Assembly (NCBI GenBank): GCA_963713085.1
Contig: CAVQKQ010000002.1
Coordinates: 98,435 to 162,434 of the forward strand
Source of the DNA: PFJX01 sp963713085
GTDB lineage: Bacteria > Pseudomonadota > Gammaproteobacteria > Burkholderiales > Thiobacillaceae
Direction: 5' to 3'
DNA: 64,000 bases
Below are positions 8,466 through 16,580 of this stretch, one piece after another. The number at the start of each line of letters is the position of its first letter. Position 1 is the stretch's first letter. The position numbers and the translations under genes are program-made. The notes below the pieces were generated by a model that saw nothing but the letters and a program-made list of their open reading frames with translations, searched no databases and was not told the DNA's origin.

Positions 8466-9134
8466 ATGATCCGTCGCATCGTCGTAATGGCGACCATTCT
8501 GTTGTTCCTCTTATCGCTATTGCCCACCGGCTTGCAGACGTTCATGCTGGCTAGGTCTGCGCAAGGTCTCACGATAATCGCTCTGCTTGAGCCGAGCGAA
8601 TGGACCTTCAACCCATACTCGGCAAACGGCATCTTCCTACCCCCGCGCTTTGCCCGCTGGTTACTGCTGAATTTTGACTTCCCCTATCGGTCTTGTGACC
8701 AAGAGCTATTTCTATGTGACATCTCTTTGGTTTCTTGGGTTGGCCGCTCGTTAACGCCCGCTTCATCGGAGAAGCGTGAACACGCAATAGAACTTCTCCG
8801 ACACTTCATCGCCCGTGGCGAGTCGGTTAGCCAAGTTAGCCAAGGCGTAACCCCTTTGCACGAAGCGGTACTGTATGGCGACCTTCAGTATCTAGACCTG
8901 CTGCTTGACGCTGGTGCCGATGTGCGTGCAAGAGCTAATAACTCATCCCGTTTGGCAAGTGGTCTCACGCCCCTGGAGTTCTGCCTTAAGCTACTGAAGA
9001 AGCGTGGAGGATCCAGCAGTCCGCTGTGCGAACGGTTGCGAAGTGCTCAAAGTCTTTCCATTCACGCGCCGGACACGCTTGTCAAGAGGGACGGCGCAAG
9101 TTCATACCCGCGCAGCCATTTCCCTCAACGTTAA
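8466..9134 (+). CDS. membrane-anchored ankyrin-repeat protein
   Basis: The 222-residue product has an N-terminal hydrophobic segment (VVMATILLFLLSLLPTGL) that acts as a signal or anchor. A region with three Cys residues follows, then two to three ankyrin units. The clearest is GVTPLHEAVLYGDLQYLDLL followed by LDAGADVRARANNSS and GLTPLEFCL. AGGTCACGC before the ATG gives a usable ribosome site. Base composition is visibly lower in GC than the flanking genes, and codon use differs, which suggests acquisition. The last 40 residues lack repeat structure. Ankyrin repeats mediate protein contacts; the partner is unknown. Confidence 0.7.
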   Translation: MIRRIVVMATILLFLLSLLPTGLQTFMLARSAQGLTIIALLEPSEWTFNPYSANGIFLPPRFARWLLLNFDFPYRSCDQELFLCDISLVSWVGRSLTPASSEKREHAIELLRHFIARGESVSQVSQGVTPLHEAVLYGDLQYLDLLLDAGADVRARANNSSRLASGLTPLEFCLKLLKKRGGSSSPLCERLRSAQSLSIHAPDTLVKRDGASSYPRSHFPQR

Positions 9135-9214
9135 ATGTCCGCTCAAGCCAAATCTTCGTCATTTCAATATAAGAAGCCCCGAACCGGGCGCTTACTCACG
9201 AATGCGTATTCAAC

Positions 9215-11593
9215 TCAACCCCGCCGTGCCGCCAACCTCGTCCAGGTAGACACCACCGTATCCGGATTGAGCGACATGGAGTCGATGCCCTGCTCCACCA
9301 GCCAATCCGCCAGGTCCGGGTGGTCCGATGGGCCCTGGCCGCAGATGCCCACGTACTTGCCGTTGCGCTTGCAGGCGGCGATGGCCTCCACCAGAAGTTT
9401 CTTCACCGCCGGGTTGCGCTCGTCGAAGCTGGCGGCCACCAGGCTGGAATCCCGGTCCACGCCCAGGGTGAGTTGGGTTAGGTCGTTGGAGCCGATGGAG
9501 AAGCCGTCGAAGCGCTCCAGGAACTCGTCGGCCAGCAGCACGTTGGCGGGGATCTCGCACATCATGACGATCTTCAGGCCACCCTCCCCCGGACCCTCTC
9601 CCCGCTTCAGGTCGTTCTCCGCCAGCACGCCTAGGGCCGCGTCGGCGTCGAACAGGGTGCGCACGAAGGGCAGCATGATCTCCACGTTGGTGAGGCCCAT
9701 GTCGTCGCGGACCCGGCTGATGGCCCGGCATTCCAGTTGGAAGGCGCGCCGGAACATGGGGCTTGCGTAGCGGCCGGCGCCCCGGAAGCCGAGCATGGGG
9801 TTTTCCTCGTGGGGCTCGTATTGCGCCCCACCGATCAGGTTGGCGTATTCGTTGGACTTGAAGTCGGACATGCGGACGATGACCCGCTTGGGCCAGAAGG
9901 CCGAGGCGATGGTGGCGATGCCTTCCGCAAGCTTTTCCACGTAGAAATTCACCGGATCGCCGTAACCGTGGATCTTGGCGTCGATGGCCTTCTTCACGTC
10001 CTCGGGCATGTTGCGGTATTCCAGGGCCGCGTTGGGATGGATGCCGATGGCGTTGTTGATGATGAACTCCAGCCGGGCCAGACCGACCCCTTCGTGGGGC
10101 AGGCTGGCGAAGTGGAAGGCCTGCTCCGGGTTGCCCACGTTCATCATGATCTTGACCGGAATCTCGGGCATGGTCTGCAGGACCAGTTCGGACTTCTCGA
10201 ACCGGAGCAGGCCCTCGTAGACGTAGCCGTCCTCGCCCTCGGCGCAGGAAACGGTGACGTCGGCACCCTCCGTGACGGTCAGGGTGGCGTTGCCGGTGCC
10301 CACCACCGCCGGCACCCCCAGTTCCCGGGCGACGATGGCGGCGTGGCAGGTGCGCCCGCCCCGGTTGGTGACGATGGCTGAGGCCCGCTTCATCACCGGC
10401 TCCCAGTCCGGGTCGGTCATCTCGGCGATCAGTACGTCGCCGGGCTGGACCTCGTGCATCTGGGCGATGTCCTTGATGATCCGGGCGGGCCCCTGGCCGA
10501 TCTTGCTGCCGATGGCGCGGCCGTGGGTGATGACCGGGCCTTTCTCGAGCATCCTGTAGCGGGTCTGGACGTTGCCGTCCCGGGACTTCACGGTCTCCGG
10601 GCGGGCCTGCAGGATGTACAGCTTGCCGTCCAGGCCGTCGCGGCCCCACTCGATGTCCATGGGGCGGCCGTAGTGGGCCTCGATGGTCATGGCGTAGCGG
10701 GACAGTTCCAGCAGCTCGTCGTCATCCAGGGCGAAGCGGTGGCGCAGGCCCATGGGCACGTCCTCGATCCGGGTGGACCGTTCCGCCTTGGTCTCGCCGG
10801 CGAACACCATGCGGATGGCCTTCTCGCCCAGCTTCTTGCGTACCACCGCGCGCTTGCCCTGGGCCAGCATCGGCTTGTGGACGTAGTACTCGTCCGGGTT
10901 CACCGAGCCCTGCACCACGGTCTCTCCCAGGCCGTAGGCGGCATTGATGAACACCACGTCGCGGAACCCGGATTCGGTGTCCATGGTGAACATGACGCCG
11001 GCGGCCCCCAGGTCGGAACGCACCATGCGCTGAATGCCGGCGGACAGGGCCACCCCGGCATGGTCGAAGTTGTTGTGCACCCGATAGGAGATGGCCCGGT
11101 CGTTGTATAGGGACGCAAAGCAGAGTTTCACCGCGTCGATCAGGTTGTCGGCGCCCTGGATGTTGAGATAGGTTTCCTGCTGGCCGGCGAAGGACGCGTC
11201 AGGCAGGTCTTCGGCGGTCGCCGAGGAGCGCACGGCGAATTGCAGATCTTCTCCCGCCTCGGCGCACATCAGGCGGTGATTGTGGCGGATGCCCGCTTCC
11301 AGCCCGGCGGGCAGGGGGGCTTCCAGCATCCAGGCGCGGATCTCGCGGCCGACATCGGCCAGGGCCTGGGTGTCATCCACGTTCAGGGTCTTGAGCTTGG
11401 CGGCGATCCGGTCGGCCAGGCCGTTATGGCTCAGGAACTCGCGGAAGGCGTCGGCGGTGGTGGCGAACCCGCCGGGGACGCGGACGCCCTTGTCGGTCAG
11501 GTTGTGGATCATTTCACCCAGGGAGGAGTTCTTGCCTCCGACCTTGTCCACATCGTGCATGGACAGTGTTTCAAAGCGCGCGATATAGTCCAT
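9215..11593 (-). CDS. ppsA: phosphoenolpyruvate synthase (pyruvate, water dikinase)
   Basis: This 792-residue enzyme converts pyruvate, ATP and water to PEP, AMP and phosphate, the entry to gluconeogenesis from three-carbon acids. It has the N-terminal ATP-grasp domain (VGGKNSSLGEM, AVRSSATAEDLPDASFAGQQ), the swivelling phosphohistidine domain with catalytic His in GGRTCHAAIVAREL, and the C-terminal PEP-binding TIM barrel with GICGQGPSD and SMSLNPD. Two in-frame ATGs occur at 11599 and 11593; the second has GAGG at a proper distance and is preferred. It is divergent from ppsR, its known regulator, with fewer than 100 bases between them. Confidence 0.97.
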   Translation of the reverse strand: MDYIARFETLSMHDVDKVGGKNSSLGEMIHNLTDKGVRVPGGFATTADAFREFLSHNGLADRIAAKLKTLNVDDTQALADVGREIRAWMLEAPLPAGLEAGIRHNHRLMCAEAGEDLQFAVRSSATAEDLPDASFAGQQETYLNIQGADNLIDAVKLCFASLYNDRAISYRVHNNFDHAGVALSAGIQRMVRSDLGAAGVMFTMDTESGFRDVVFINAAYGLGETVVQGSVNPDEYYVHKPMLAQGKRAVVRKKLGEKAIRMVFAGETKAERSTRIEDVPMGLRHRFALDDDELLELSRYAMTIEAHYGRPMDIEWGRDGLDGKLYILQARPETVKSRDGNVQTRYRMLEKGPVITHGRAIGSKIGQGPARIIKDIAQMHEVQPGDVLIAEMTDPDWEPVMKRASAIVTNRGGRTCHAAIVARELGVPAVVGTGNATLTVTEGADVTVSCAEGEDGYVYEGLLRFEKSELVLQTMPEIPVKIMMNVGNPEQAFHFASLPHEGVGLARLEFIINNAIGIHPNAALEYRNMPEDVKKAIDAKIHGYGDPVNFYVEKLAEGIATIASAFWPKRVIVRMSDFKSNEYANLIGGAQYEPHEENPMLGFRGAGRYASPMFRRAFQLECRAISRVRDDMGLTNVEIMLPFVRTLFDADAALGVLAENDLKRGEGPGEGGLKIVMMCEIPANVLLADEFLERFDGFSIGSNDLTQLTLGVDRDSSLVAASFDERNPAVKKLLVEAIAACKRNGKYVGICGQGPSDHPDLADWLVEQGIDSMSLNPDTVVSTWTRLAARRG

Positions 11594-11686
11594 TTCCATC
11601 CTCGAAACGTTGGCGGAGAGCCGGTTTCATGAAATGCGCCCATGTAATTTCATAGACGTGCTCTATAGCGCCGCTTCCTTCCACCA

Positions 11687-12502
11687 ATGACACCCGCACG
11701 CCCGGTCTTCTTTATTTCCGACCACACCGGCATCACCGCCGAGATCATCGGCAAGAGTCTGCTCTCGCAATTTCCCGACGAAGCGTTCGCGACCGTGAGT
11801 TTACCCTTCGTTGATTCGATGGAAAAAGCGAATTTTGCAGCGCAGCAAGTGCAGGATGCCTGGCGCTCAGCCAACATCAAGCCCTTGGTTTTCTCCACCC
11901 TGACCGACCCGGAGGCCCGCGCCGCGCTGGATGCCTGCGGTGCCGTGATCATGGATATCTACGGCCACTTTCTGGGCATGATGGTCGACGAAATCGGTTA
12001 TCCGCCTGTGCCCCTGCGCGGCCAGTTCCACGGCATGTCGGACCCGAACTCCTACCGTTCCCGGATCGACGCGGTCAACTTCGCGCTGGCGGCGGACGAT
12101 GGGCTTGGCGTGGAGAAATACGACCGGGCCGACGTGATCCTGGTGGGCGTCTCCCGCAGCGGCAAGACCCCCACCTCCCTCTATATGGCCATGCAGTACA
12201 GCCTGTGCGTGGCCAACTATCCCCTGACTCCGGAAAACTTCGAGCAGCATGGCCTGCCCCGGACCCTGCAGCCCTACCGGATCAAGCTCAGGGGCCTTAC
12301 CCTGGCCCCGGAACGCCTGGCCCAGATCCGCTCGGAACGGCGCCCCAACAGCCAGTATGCCGCCCTGGAAACCTGCAAGCAGGAATTGAAGCAGGCGGAA
12401 CTGCTCATGCGCAGCGAGGGGATTCAGGTGGTCGATTCCACCCACCGTTCGGTGGAGGAGATAGCCGCCATGATCAAGCACTCCATCGGGAATACGGCCT
12501 GA
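11687..12502 (+). CDS. ppsR: PEP synthase regulatory kinase/phosphorylase
   Basis: The 271-residue DUF299-family protein reversibly phosphorylates PEP synthase on a Thr next to its catalytic His, using ADP, and reverses this by phosphorolysis. It begins with the family signature VFFISDHTGITAEIIG and has the P-loop GVSRSGKTPTSLYMA near residue 152. Divergent placement from ppsA is the usual genomic link. No strong ribosome site precedes the ATG at 11687, but it is the only start that preserves the conserved N terminus. Confidence 0.96.
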   Translation: MTPARPVFFISDHTGITAEIIGKSLLSQFPDEAFATVSLPFVDSMEKANFAAQQVQDAWRSANIKPLVFSTLTDPEARAALDACGAVIMDIYGHFLGMMVDEIGYPPVPLRGQFHGMSDPNSYRSRIDAVNFALAADDGLGVEKYDRADVILVGVSRSGKTPTSLYMAMQYSLCVANYPLTPENFEQHGLPRTLQPYRIKLRGLTLAPERLAQIRSERRPNSQYAALETCKQELKQAELLMRSEGIQVVDSTHRSVEEIAAMIKHSIGNTA

Positions 12503-13279
12503 TCACCCGCCGGCGAGTTGCCTGACCCGCTCGAACAGGCATACCGCGGCGGCGGTGGCCACGTTGAGAGACTCCACCCGGCCCGGCATGGGGATGCTGA
12601 ACGGCAGGGCCGCCTGCCTCAGCGACGGCGACAGCCCGGCTCCTTCGTTGCCGAAGGCGAACCCGACCGATCCTGCGAGACATAAATCGAACAGGCTGAT
12701 CCCGGCCCCCAGGGTGGCGGCATGAACCGGTCCGGAGAATCGGCCGGCCAACTCCGCCAGATCCACGTCTTCATGGATGTTCAGCAGGAAATGCCCCCCC
12801 TGCCCGCCCCGCAGGCATTTCGGAGACCAGGCTTCGGTACAGCCTTTCGAGAGATGGACCGCCTGGACCCCTGCCGCCGCGGCCACCCGCAGGATGGCAC
12901 CCAGATTGCCGGGGTCCCGGATATCCTCCAGCAGGACGATGAAATCCTCCGTACCGTCGCCCGGTATCGGGATGTCCGCCACCGCGATCAAGCCGGTGGG
13001 TGTATCCACCGGCGACAGCTGGGCGAACAAGCTGTCGCTCAATGCCCAAACGGGAATTTCCGGATGGCGCTGAGGCCATTCCGACAAGGCGCCGGCCAAT
13101 GCCGTTTCAGAGAGAATCAGGCGCGAGATTCGCACCCGGGCCGCAAGTGCGGCTTCGATCAGATGGGCCCCGTCCAGCAGGGTTTGGCCCTCCCGCTTCC
13201 TGGCACGGCGGTCGGTTGCCAGGGCATGGAGTTCACGAAACCCCGGGTTTTCCCGCGAAGCCACGAACTTTACCGACAT
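12503..13279 (-). CDS. SpoU/TrmH-family RNA 2'-O-methyltransferase
   Basis: The 258-residue protein has an N-terminal substrate-binding domain like that of TrmH/RlmB relatives (ALATDRRARKREGQTLLDGA). A SPOUT catalytic domain follows with the three motifs in order: DIRDPGNLGAILR, FAFGNEGAGLS and IPMPGRVESLNVATAAAV. The latter form the trefoil knot that binds S-adenosylmethionine. The family 2'-O-methylates rRNA or tRNA; the exact nucleotide cannot be assigned from sequence. The ATG at 13279 was chosen over 13321 because it matches the family N terminus (MSVKFVASRENP). It overlaps the upstream pentapeptide gene by 10 bases. Confidence 0.9.
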   Translation of the reverse strand: MSVKFVASRENPGFRELHALATDRRARKREGQTLLDGAHLIEAALAARVRISRLILSETALAGALSEWPQRHPEIPVWALSDSLFAQLSPVDTPTGLIAVADIPIPGDGTEDFIVLLEDIRDPGNLGAILRVAAAAGVQAVHLSKGCTEAWSPKCLRGGQGGHFLLNIHEDVDLAELAGRFSGPVHAATLGAGISLFDLCLAGSVGFAFGNEGAGLSPSLRQAALPFSIPMPGRVESLNVATAAAVCLFERVRQLAGG

Positions 13280-14136
13280 TGGCCTATGGCCCCGACGGGG
13301 CAATCCCGTCCATCGATCCATATCGCCTTGCCCAGTTGCGCGCCGTCCAGACGTGCGCCTTCCAGACTTGCCTCTTGCAACACGGCATAGCGCAGGTCGG
13401 CGCCCGTCAGGTCGGCACCCGTCAGGTCGGCACCCGTCAGATCGGCCCCAAGTAGGGTGGCCCCGCGCAATCCCGCGTTTCTCAGGCTGGCGTGGCTGAG
13501 AAAGGCGTAATCCAGGTGGATTCCAGAGAGATTGGCATCGTCCAAAAGGGTCCGCTTCATTCGGGCATTCTTCGCCTGTCGATTAGGACTACTTATGGAG
13601 CGCTTGTCGCAGGCGGACCAATTGACCCCGTCCTCCAGGGGCGCGGCGCAATCAGGATGTTGGCTTACTCGCGTCTGGATGGGCTTGTCCCGTTCTCCAA
13701 GCCAAACCTCCACGCCTACCACGGCCAGCACCAGTAAAACGACGATCGCCATCAGCGGCGAACTGCGGCGTGTCTGTTCGGAATGCAACAGGGCTTCCGT
13801 TTGGCGATGGTCGTTCGAGATGGCTTGACGGGTTTTCCGATACTGGCTGGGATCATGGCTCACCGGGGACTCGGCCCCTTCCTGCAGCCAGCGGGTTCTG
13901 GCCCGGTCCCGCTCCACCTTCCAGGATTCCAGCTCCTGGTCCTGTTCCCCGGCGGGTTTCCGCGGGACAACCTCGAACTGGCCGCTTTCTGCGATCGTGA
14001 GCCAGTCCTGCTCGTTCAGGCTGATCTCCCAGTCCGGTGCGATCTCGCCCATTTCCAACATCTCTCGGATCTGGGGGGATGGATAGGGACCGATTACTTT
14101 GTCTTGGTGACGCAGATACCAGAGTGCTTGGGTCAT
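13270..14136 (-). CDS. GYF_2 (DUF4339) - transmembrane - pentapeptide-repeat protein
   Basis: The 288-residue protein has three parts. Residues 1-60 resemble the GYF_2/DUF4339 domain (WYLRHQDKVIGPYPSPQIRE, then EISLNEQDWLTIAES). A charged linker leads to one transmembrane helix (PLMAIVVLLVLAVVGVEVWL) at about residues 135-155. The C-terminal third is a pentapeptide-repeat solenoid with the A(D/N)LXX pattern (LLGADLTGADLTGADLTGAD). The last residues include a Cys pair. Pentapeptide solenoids form right-handed beta helices; the function here is unknown. The ATG at 14136 is the only start that leaves a clean GYF_2 domain and has GAGAT upstream. A terminator hairpin lies 47 bases before it. Confidence 0.8.
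   Translation of the reverse strand: MTQALWYLRHQDKVIGPYPSPQIREMLEMGEIAPDWEISLNEQDWLTIAESGQFEVVPRKPAGEQDQELESWKVERDRARTRWLQEGAESPVSHDPSQYRKTRQAISNDHRQTEALLHSEQTRRSSPLMAIVVLLVLAVVGVEVWLGERDKPIQTRVSQHPDCAAPLEDGVNWSACDKRSISSPNRQAKNARMKRTLLDDANLSGIHLDYAFLSHASLRNAGLRGATLLGADLTGADLTGADLTGADLRYAVLQEASLEGARLDGAQLGKAIWIDGRDCPVGAIGQCR
13391..13450. repeat. four tandem 15-bp units encoding pentapeptide repeats
   Basis: Four adjacent 15-base units (consensus GTCAGGTCGGCACCC on the plus strand) lie inside the pentapeptide gene; the two central units are identical. Each encodes one pentapeptide (TGADL). Identity at the DNA level suggests recent duplication or slippage and a locus that could vary in length. 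Confidence 0.85.
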
Positions 14137-14182
14137 TATCTCGGCCTGCTGATTGTTGCCGCGATTGTCCCACTGCGCAGGT

Positions 14183-14212
14183 AAAAAAAAAGCCCGGTCG
14201 GGTGACCGGGCT
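14183..14212 (-). terminator. intrinsic terminator of the candidate small RNA
   Basis: A perfect 9-bp stem (AGCCCGGTC with GACCGGGCT, 4-base loop) is followed on the minus strand by a run of nine T. On the plus strand the same hairpin has no T-run, so it acts on minus-strand transcription only. Confidence 0.85.
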
Positions 14213-14290
14213 AAATCCACCAAAGGAGGAGGATGGAGGAGACGACGCTGGTGACACTTACGGGGTAAGCATCGGCCCCAGCGTCATAAG
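14183..14290 (-). ncRNA. candidate small RNA with CU-rich anti-Shine-Dalgarno linker and intrinsic terminator
   Basis: On the minus strand a -35-like TTGTTT (14324-14319) and -10 TATAAG (14302-14297), 16 bases apart, would start a transcript near 14290. The transcript would form a stem GACGCTGG/CCAGCGTC (14285-14278 with 14251-14244) enclosing a small CTTAC-GGG-GTAAG hairpin. A single-stranded CU-rich linker with repeated CUCC/CCUCC follows at 14243-14217. The transcript ends at a strong terminator, AGCCCGGTC/GACCGGGCT followed by nine U (14212-14183). The total is about 108 nt. A 5' attenuator for the pentapeptide gene 47 bases downstream is the main alternative. No known RNA family was recognised. 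Confidence 0.5.
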
Positions 14291-14496
14291 TATTTTCTTA
14301 TATTCTTCTTCTCCACACAAACAATACCGACGAGCTTCCCAGAGAAGGTGGGGCTATGCTTATATGCGTCGTAATTTCGCAACACACCGTCCGTTGTATC
14401 TGGATAATTAACCCTGAATCACCCTAACCAAGCCGCTTCCAGGCCATCAGGCCTTTGATTTTATGTATTTTTCAATAACCCAATTAGGCATTTAGC
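14291..14496. other. intergenic region before the EF-G-like gene
   Basis: This AT-richer 206-base stretch holds the minus-strand promoter-like boxes of the candidate small RNA and must hold the promoter of the plus-strand EF-G-like gene. No -35/-10 pair for the latter was clear enough to call. A short ATAAG/CTTAT stem lies at about 14286-14300. No coding frame is supported. Confidence 0.5.
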
Positions 14497-16542
14497 ATGA
14501 GCGACATGACACCCTCTCAAATCCGGACCCTTGCCTTTGTCGGCCATGGCGGTTCGGGAAAAACAACCCTGATCGAAGCCTTGCTTGCCCAATCCGGTGC
14601 GATTCCCGTTGCGGGGAGCGTGGAAAAAATGAGCACCGTGTGTGATTACGACCCGCTCGAAAAGGAACACCTGCACTCCATCAAGCTGGCGGTCACCAAT
14701 CTTGAGCACCGGGACACGCGCATCCACCTCCTGGACACGCCGGGTTATCCGGATTTCATGGGCCAGGCCCTTTGCGCCCTGGATGCGGTGGAAACGGTGG
14801 TGGTGGTCATCGACGCCAAGAAGGGCATTGAACTCACCGCGCACCGCATGATGCATTGGGCCCAGACCCGCAAGCTGTGCCGTATGGTCGTGATCAACAA
14901 GATAGATACGCCCGACATAGACCTGCCGGGCCTGCTGGCTGACCTGCAAACCGCCTTCGGCAAGGAATGCCTGCCGATCAACCTGCCGTCCGGTGGGGGG
15001 AGCCGGGTGACGGACTGCTTCTTCAACCCCGGAGGCGATGCCGATTTTCTGTCCGTCGAGGAGGCCCATGGCGCTTTGGTGGATCAGGTGGTGGAAATGG
15101 ACGAAGACCTCATGGCCACCTACCTGGAACAAGGCAACGTGGCACCGGAACAGCTTCACGCCCCCTTCGAACAGGCATTGCGGGACAACCATCTGGTACC
15201 GGTCTGCTTCGTGTCGGCGCGCACCGGCGCCGGGATACCCGAATTCCTCGATCTGGCGGTCCGACTGCTGCCCAATCCCACCGAGGGCAACCCACCCCAA
15301 ATATTCAGGGGAGAAGGTCTTCAGGCCCGTGCCCTGCGCGCGGAACCAGATCCCGACAAGCACGTGCTCGCCCACGTCTTCAAGGTGGAAATGGATCCCT
15401 ATATCGGCAAGACCGCCTGCTTCCGCGTCCATCAGGGGACGGTCACGCCCGATTCCCAGCTTTACATCGGTGAGTTACGCAAGCCCTTCAAGGTCGGCCA
15501 CCTTTATCGCATCCAGGGCAAGAAGCTGGAATCCGTGGAGTCCTGCATCCCCGGCGACATCTGTGCGGTCACCAAGGTCGAGGAGATCAGCTTCGACTCC
15601 GTGCTGCACGACGCGCCGGAGGACGACCACATCCACATGAAGCCGCTGGACTTTCCCCACGCCGTATTCGGCTTGGCGATCCGGCCCAAGAAGCAGGCGG
15701 ATGCGGCCAAATTGGCGGACGTGCTGCATAAATTGGTCGCAGAAGACCCGGCCCTCCATGTGGAACACGACCCCACCACCCATGAAGCGGTCATTCGCGG
15801 CCTGGGCGAGACCCATCTGAAGCGGGTTCTGGAGAAGATGCGCGAACAGTTCCGCGTCGACGTCGACACCCATCCGCCTTCAATTCCCTACCGCGAGACG
15901 GTGACCAAGCACGCGGAAGGCCATCATCGCCACAAGAAGCAGACCGGCGGCGCCGGTCAATTCGGCGAGGTGTACCTGCGCATCGAACCCATGCCTCGAG
16001 GGGCCGGCTTCGAATTTGTGGATGCGGTCAAGGGGGGGGTGATTCCCGGCACCTTCATACCCGCCGTGGAAAAAGGCGTGCGCATGGCCATGGAATCCGG
16101 CAGCGTGGCCGGCTTTCCGATGCAGGACATCCGCGTCACGGTCTACGACGGCAAGGACCACCCGGTCGACGGCAAGGAAATCGCCTTCGTCACCGCTGGG
16201 AAAAAGGCCTTCCTGGACGCCGCCGCCAAGGCTTCGCCCATCGTTCTGGAACCCATCGTCAATGTGGAATTGACCACCCCGGAAAACACGGTGGGCGATG
16301 TGAGCGGGGACATCTCCACCCGGCGCGGCCAGATCACCGGCCATCAAGGCGGACGCAGCGGCATGATGACCCTGATCTGCCAGGCCCCGCTCGCAGAACT
16401 GGACAACTTCCAGTCCCGGCTCAAGTCACTGACCGGGGGCCAGGGCTCCTACACCTTGGAGTTCAGCCACTACGAGCAGATCCCGCCCAACCTGCAACAG
16501 CAGATGTCCGCACAGCACAAGCCGGAGCAGGACGAGCAGTAA
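14497..16542 (+). CDS. EF-G-like translation GTPase (FusA2/EF-G2-type)
   Basis: The 681-residue protein has the five-domain plan of elongation factor G. G1 is GHGGSGKTT, G3 is DTPGYPDF, G4 is NKID and G5 is SARTGAG. Domain IV carries EGHHRHKKQTGGAGQFGEVY and domain V carries RRGQITGHQ. It is not the main EF-G, which normally sits in the str operon and has AHIDAGKTT and DTPGHVDF. Tyr replaces the catalytic His in G3, which is usual in the EF-G-like subfamily and suggests slow or altered GTP hydrolysis. The role of this subfamily in translation or stress is not settled. A hairpin lies directly after the stop. Confidence 0.88.
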   Translation: MSDMTPSQIRTLAFVGHGGSGKTTLIEALLAQSGAIPVAGSVEKMSTVCDYDPLEKEHLHSIKLAVTNLEHRDTRIHLLDTPGYPDFMGQALCALDAVETVVVVIDAKKGIELTAHRMMHWAQTRKLCRMVVINKIDTPDIDLPGLLADLQTAFGKECLPINLPSGGGSRVTDCFFNPGGDADFLSVEEAHGALVDQVVEMDEDLMATYLEQGNVAPEQLHAPFEQALRDNHLVPVCFVSARTGAGIPEFLDLAVRLLPNPTEGNPPQIFRGEGLQARALRAEPDPDKHVLAHVFKVEMDPYIGKTACFRVHQGTVTPDSQLYIGELRKPFKVGHLYRIQGKKLESVESCIPGDICAVTKVEEISFDSVLHDAPEDDHIHMKPLDFPHAVFGLAIRPKKQADAAKLADVLHKLVAEDPALHVEHDPTTHEAVIRGLGETHLKRVLEKMREQFRVDVDTHPPSIPYRETVTKHAEGHHRHKKQTGGAGQFGEVYLRIEPMPRGAGFEFVDAVKGGVIPGTFIPAVEKGVRMAMESGSVAGFPMQDIRVTVYDGKDHPVDGKEIAFVTAGKKAFLDAAAKASPIVLEPIVNVELTTPENTVGDVSGDISTRRGQITGHQGGRSGMMTLICQAPLAELDNFQSRLKSLTGGQGSYTLEFSHYEQIPPNLQQQMSAQHKPEQDEQ

Positions 16543-16548
16543 TTGACC

Positions 16549-16573
16549 AACCGGCGGAACCGCCCCGCCGGTT
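16549..16573. terminator. bidirectional hairpin between the EF-G-like gene and guaA
   Basis: A perfect 9-bp stem AACCGGCGG / CCGCCGGTT with a 7-base loop sits between the two converging stop codons (16542 and 16581). The T-tract is weak (TTTAT) on the plus side, so termination may be inefficient or Rho-assisted. Confidence 0.6.
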
Positions 16574-16580
16574 TATCCCC

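Noticed and set aside
13391..13450. Possible short CRISPR-like or satellite repeat
   Set aside because: The 15-base units are contiguous, without spacers, and encode pentapeptide repeats.
14233..14268. Tiny plus-strand frame (11 codons) after a strong AAAGGAGGAGG
   Set aside because: The purine-rich stretch is better explained as the complement of the CU-rich small-RNA linker; no conserved peptide is evident.
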